Assembly: GCA_919902475.1 (NCBI GenBank)
Contig: CAKKRA010000405.1
Coordinates: forward strand, 103 to 15,747
Length of the DNA stretch: 15,645 bases
DNA from: Nitrospiria bacterium
GTDB taxonomy: Bacteria; Nitrospirota; CAKKRA01; 9FT-COMBO-42-15
Direction: 5' to 3'
How positions within the stretch are numbered: the first letter of the stretch is position 1; every line of letters begins with the position of its first letter. Shown here one piece after another: positions 13,360-15,645 of the stretch. The translations under genes and the position numbers were made by a program. The notes under the pieces were generated by a model. The model was not told the origin of the DNA. It saw only the letters and a program-made list of their open reading frames with translations, and did not search any database.

Positions 13360-13788
13360 TTATTTTTTCTTTAAGCTGTAAAGATACTCTACGATGTCAT
13401 CAATCTTCTTCTCAATCAGCTTCTTTTGCTCTTCAGGAGACAGCTTGTCTTCTCCCTTTTTCTTATCAATTAAAAGCTTGCCCTTCCCGTAAGACGGCAT
13501 CATTGTATCCGGGAAAAATTTATTCGCATCAGCTACAATCTGCCTTAATTTTTCCTTATCCTTTTCCGCATATAAATTATTCATGAGATCCACCAGATCC
13601 GGCGCAATGGTGCTTGGCATTACAATATTGGGAAAGTGATGGCATCCCACACAATTCGCAACAGGCCTGCCGTGAACAAGCTCTTCACCCTTTTTAGCAT
13701 CGCCTGCCTCAACAACCATGGGGATACCAATAAAGGCAAAAAGAAGCAGCGCCATTACTGCCATTTTAAAGACTCTCTTTTTCTCCAT
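13360..13788 (-). CDS. soxX: SoxX, monohaem cytochrome c
   Basis: SoxX passes electrons from SoxA to small cytochromes. The 142-residue product has a signal peptide (about residues 1-28, ending V-V-E-A), one haem site C46-V-G-C-H50 in RPVANCVGCH, a NIVMPSTIAPDL segment typical of SoxX, and TMMPSYGKGKLL (95-106) with methionine as distal ligand candidate. A Lys/Glu-rich stretch and a final helix DDIVEYLYSLKKK close the protein. GGAGG lies eleven bases before the ATG. It is the first gene of the soxXYZAB run, 630 bases from the next gene. Confidence 0.93.
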   Translation of the reverse strand: MEKKRVFKMAVMALLLFAFIGIPMVVEAGDAKKGEELVHGRPVANCVGCHHFPNIVMPSTIAPDLVDLMNNLYAEKDKEKLRQIVADANKFFPDTMMPSYGKGKLLIDKKKGEDKLSPEEQKKLIEKKIDDIVEYLYSLKKK

Positions 13789-13847
13789 AATAATACTTGC
13801 CTCCTTTTCTTCTGTATTTGAGGGCTCTGCCCCCTTTTGATTATCTG

Positions 13848-13875
13848 ACTATAAACAGATTGTTGGATAACCCAA
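13848..13875 (-). promoter_or_regulatory. Candidate soxX promoter
   Basis: On the minus strand TTGGGT (13875-13870) is followed after 16 bases by TATAGT (13853-13848), five of six matches to the -10 consensus. Transcription would start near 13841, giving a leader of about 53 bases before the soxX ATG. The weak -35 falls inside a palindrome, as expected for a regulated promoter. Confidence 0.4.
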
Positions 13876-13881
13876 CAATCT
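13857..13881. promoter_or_regulatory. Perfect palindrome, candidate operator of the sox operon
   Basis: AGATTGTTGG (13857-13866) and CCAACAATCT (13872-13881) are perfect 10-bp arms around a 5-base centre. The palindrome covers the spacer and -35 of the candidate soxX promoter. A dimeric regulator bound here would block polymerase. No regulator gene is in the window, and the hairpin could alternatively act in RNA. Confidence 0.45.
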
Positions 13882-13882
13882 C

Positions 13883-13967
13883 TGATTACACAGATAAAAG
13901 ATTAGATTACACAGATTAAAACTCCTCATGAAATCAGTGTAATCATTTTTTCTAATCTGTGCAATCA
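13883..13967. repeat. Cluster of four ATTACACAGAT-type repeats, two direct and two inverted
   Basis: TGATTACACAGAT (13883-13895) and AGATTACACAGATTA (13904-13918) are followed by the inverted ATCAGTGTAATCA (13933-13945) and TAATCTGTGCAATCA (13953-13967). The pairs can fold into one long hairpin. The motif resembles repeats scattered between genes in many environmental bacteria. It lies just upstream of the candidate soxX promoter. Confidence 0.6.
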
Positions 13968-14115
13968 AGGCTGTTGATGACTTTTTTATCAGCCTATAAA
14001 TGCGTGACCTTTTCTATAACTCCCACAGCCTCACCCTGCCCGCCTCTATAGAACCTGACACAAGGCAGTCAAGCGAAGAAAATACCTCTCACCTCACCTC
14101 CTTTAAATTAAAATT

Positions 14116-14162
14116 ACCCAAGGAATAAGCATTGCTTTCATATAATGATTGGCTTCTTGGGT
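14116..14162 (-). other. Bulged hairpin ahead of an orphan Shine-Dalgarno sequence
   Basis: ACCCAAG (14116-14122) pairs with CTTGGGT (14156-14162), and AAGC (14127-14130) with GCTT (14152-14155), leaving a 4-base bulge. On the minus strand it is followed by an AT-rich stretch and then AAAGGAGGTGAGGTG (around 14090-14103). This could be a leader RNA element acting on translation of something short downstream. Confidence 0.35.
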
Positions 14163-14364
14163 TCACTTGCGAGCTTTCCTTCTCATATATCTTTATTTTA
14201 TTTTTTTTTGGAAAAAAGCAGTTCAGAGGGTTGCAATTTCAATTGGGGCGGTAGTTTCTGAAAATAAATCTTAAGAGACCTTACTTATAACCTTTTTAAA
14301 TACTTATAGTTCCCTGACCCCCTCCAAGAACTAAACTTTTCCCTCCATCTATTAATAAGGGAAT

Positions 14365-14393
14365 ATATTAAGACCATTCGCTGCTGTTGTCAA
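14365..14393 (-). promoter_or_regulatory. Candidate distal promoter reading toward soxX
   Basis: On the minus strand a perfect TTGACA (14393-14388), a 17-base spacer and TAATAT (14370-14365) form a plausible sigma70 promoter that starts 25 bases past the dehydrogenase stop. It would make a leader of about 570 bases before soxX, or drive an unrecognised short gene or RNA in the gap. Confidence 0.45.
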
Positions 14394-14417
14394 GTATTTT
14401 TGGATTTTTTCTGTTTC

Positions 14418-15645
14418 TTAAGCCTTTGGCATATGGATTGCCATCTTATGCAGGTCTTCTGACGCCTCCATTATTGCCTCTGATAAGGTAGGATGGGCGT
14501 GTATTGTAGCTGCTATATCCTTTGCCTTTGCGCCGAGTTTCATGGCAACTGCGCCCTCATGAACCAAATCTGCTGCATGGGCGCCGATTATGTGCAGTCC
14601 TAAGACCCTGTCTGTTTTGGCATCTGCTATGATCTTTGCCATGCCTGCAATCTCGCCCATTGCATGGGCCTTGCCAAGTCCCCTGAACTGGAATCTTCCT
14701 ATTTTTATATCAATGCCCTTCTCATTAGCCTGTTTTTCCCTTAAGCCGACACTGCCTATCTCTGGCATGGTAAATATGCCTGCTGGCACAATGTTATAAT
14801 CCATCTCCCTGCTGTGCCCCATTATATTTTCAGCAGCAGCTATGCCCTCTGTTGACGCCACATGCGCAAGCATTATGCCGCCGACAACATCGCCAATGGC
14901 ATATATGCCGGATACATTTGTCTCCATCCTGCTATTTACCTCTATCTCGCCCTTTTTGCCCTTTTTTATACCAAGCTCCTCAAGGCCGATGTTTTCTGTA
15001 TTTAATGCCCTTCCAATGGAGACCAGAACTTTTTCAGTCTTTATCTGTTTCCCATCGCTTAGAAAAGCAGTTAAAACACCATCACTGCCCCTTTCTATCT
15101 TCTCAATCTTTGTGTTTAATATAAGTTTTATCTTTCTCTTTTTTAATTCCCTTTCCAGTATCTCTGATATCTCCTCATCCTCTGTTGCAACTGCATGTGA
15201 GAGCATCTCAACTATTGTTACCTCTGCGCCGAGCTCTTTTAAAATAAAGGCGAACTCGCATCCTATGACCCCTGCGCCGACTATTAAAACACTCTTTGGA
15301 ATCTCTGTTATATTCAATGCCTCGTCGCTTGTGATTATATCCTTGCCGTCAAATGGAAAGAGCGATATTCTCGCAGGCCTTGAACCAGTGGCGATTATAA
15401 TATTATCCCCTTCTGCTGTCCTGCTTGAGCCGTCCTTTAATGCAACATCAATCTTATTTACATCCTTGATCTTTCCCCTGCCTTCTAAAAGCTCTATACC
15501 CCAGCTCTTAAAAAGTGAGCGGATGCCCTTTACCTGAATGCCGACTACCTTATTCTTTCTCTCTATTATCTTAGAAAGATTGCAGCTTATTTCGCCTTTA
15601 ATCTCAATGCCGTATTCCTCTGCCCTATTAATCTTATCTATTGCC
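14418..15645 (-). CDS. lpdA: Dihydrolipoamide dehydrogenase (5' end outside window)
   Basis: This flavoprotein disulfide oxidoreductase reoxidises protein-bound dihydrolipoamide with NAD. About 409 residues are visible; the N-terminal FAD motif and the redox CxxxxC lie beyond the right edge. The frame is open to the edge, so the TTG at 15317 is internal, not a start. Visible marks are IIIATGSRPA, the NAD-binding LIVGAGVIGCEFAFILKELG with VTIVE after it, the second FAD contact IYAIGDVVGGIMLAHVASTEG, and the C-terminal H-A-H-P-T-L-S-E catalytic motif. It may serve pyruvate or glycine metabolism. Lipoate also takes part in the sHdr sulfur oxidation route, so its place near sox genes merits a look. 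It ends 630 bases before soxX and is probably a separate unit. Confidence 0.93.
   Translation of the reverse strand, partial: AIDKINRAEEYGIEIKGEISCNLSKIIERKNKVVGIQVKGIRSLFKSWGIELLEGRGKIKDVNKIDVALKDGSSRTAEGDNIIIATGSRPARISLFPFDGKDIITSDEALNITEIPKSVLIVGAGVIGCEFAFILKELGAEVTIVEMLSHAVATEDEEISEILERELKKRKIKLILNTKIEKIERGSDGVLTAFLSDGKQIKTEKVLVSIGRALNTENIGLEELGIKKGKKGEIEVNSRMETNVSGIYAIGDVVGGIMLAHVASTEGIAAAENIMGHSREMDYNIVPAGIFTMPEIGSVGLREKQANEKGIDIKIGRFQFRGLGKAHAMGEIAGMAKIIADAKTDRVLGLHIIGAHAADLVHEGAVAMKLGAKAKDIAATIHAHPTLSEAIMEASEDLHKMAIHMPKA

Larger units (their letters stand above)
13789..14417. other. Intergenic region upstream of soxX, with several structured elements
   Basis: The region holds a palindrome and promoter near soxX, a cluster of ATTACACAGAT repeats, a hairpin at 14116-14162 followed by an orphan GGAGGTGAGGTG on the minus strand, and a second promoter just past the dehydrogenase gene. 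Minus-strand frames of about 24-30 codons are open between 14092 and 13993, one across a UGA. No tRNA, known riboswitch or protein gene is recognised with confidence. Confidence 0.5.

Noticed and set aside
14000..14128. 42-codon plus-strand open frame upstream of the dehydrogenase region
   Set aside because: No ribosome binding site is seen, and the minus strand of the same block has stronger signals.
14225..14255. CRISPR-repeat-like sequence (GTTGCAATTTCAATTGGGG)
   Set aside because: Only one copy is present, with no spacer-repeat periodicity and no cas genes.
14842..15537. 231-codon plus-strand open frame
   Set aside because: It is antisense to the dehydrogenase gene, is Ser/Pro/Ile-rich without any domain pattern, and reflects the codon use of the real gene.

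Overview
The window reads as part of a chromosome of an anaerobic or microaerophilic sulfur-oxidising bacterium. It is AT-leaning, with UGA, UAA and UAG all used as stops, and most starts have AGGAGG-type ribosome binding sites. Gene content (soxXYZAB with yedE, a DUF302 protein, a SoxW-like thioredoxin and an alpha/beta hydrolase) would fit an uncultured Nitrospirota or Desulfobacterota lineage. That placement is inference: there is no rRNA gene or other phylogenetic marker here.

Layout. Positions 1-114 (minus) hold the N-terminus of a membrane protein, perhaps a YeiH-type exporter. A roughly 580-base AT-rich gap follows with two copies of a 36-bp repeat. Positions 695-1603 (plus) encode a PhnD-like periplasmic binding protein, the only complete plus-strand gene. 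From 13788 down to 1671 all genes are on the minus strand, mostly closely spaced: soxX, soxY, soxZ, soxA, soxB, an exported alpha/beta hydrolase, a YeeE/YedE transporter, a DUF302 protein, a SoxW-like thioredoxin, a TolC-type outer-membrane protein, an HlyD-type adaptor, a thioredoxin/YyaL-like protein, then a second soxY-soxZ pair. A 630-base region separates soxX from a dihydrolipoamide dehydrogenase gene that runs off the right edge.

How the genes work together. SoxXA would attach a thiosulfate-type sulfane to the C-terminal cysteine of SoxY in SoxYZ, and SoxB would hydrolyse off sulfate. No soxCD is visible, so the sulfane would have to go elsewhere. YedE could import thiosulfate or another sulfur compound, and two periplasmic thioredoxin-fold proteins could keep thiols reduced.

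Main discovery. The SoxW-like gene (6440-6955) carries an in-frame UGA exactly where the first cysteine of the CxxC motif belongs, giving U-P-F-C. A 7-bp hairpin with a GGU loop starts 19 bases after the UGA and its loop starts 26 bases after it, as expected of a bacterial SECIS element. This gene is best read as a selenoprotein redox partner inside a sox locus. Simple gene calling splits it into two unrelated-looking fragments.

Other points of note: a second SoxY that ends exactly at its active-site cysteine and has two extra cysteines; a TolC/HlyD pair with no inner-membrane pump; two copies of a palindromic element, one of which supplies the tolC stop codon; and a perfect 10-bp-arm palindrome overlapping a candidate soxX promoter.
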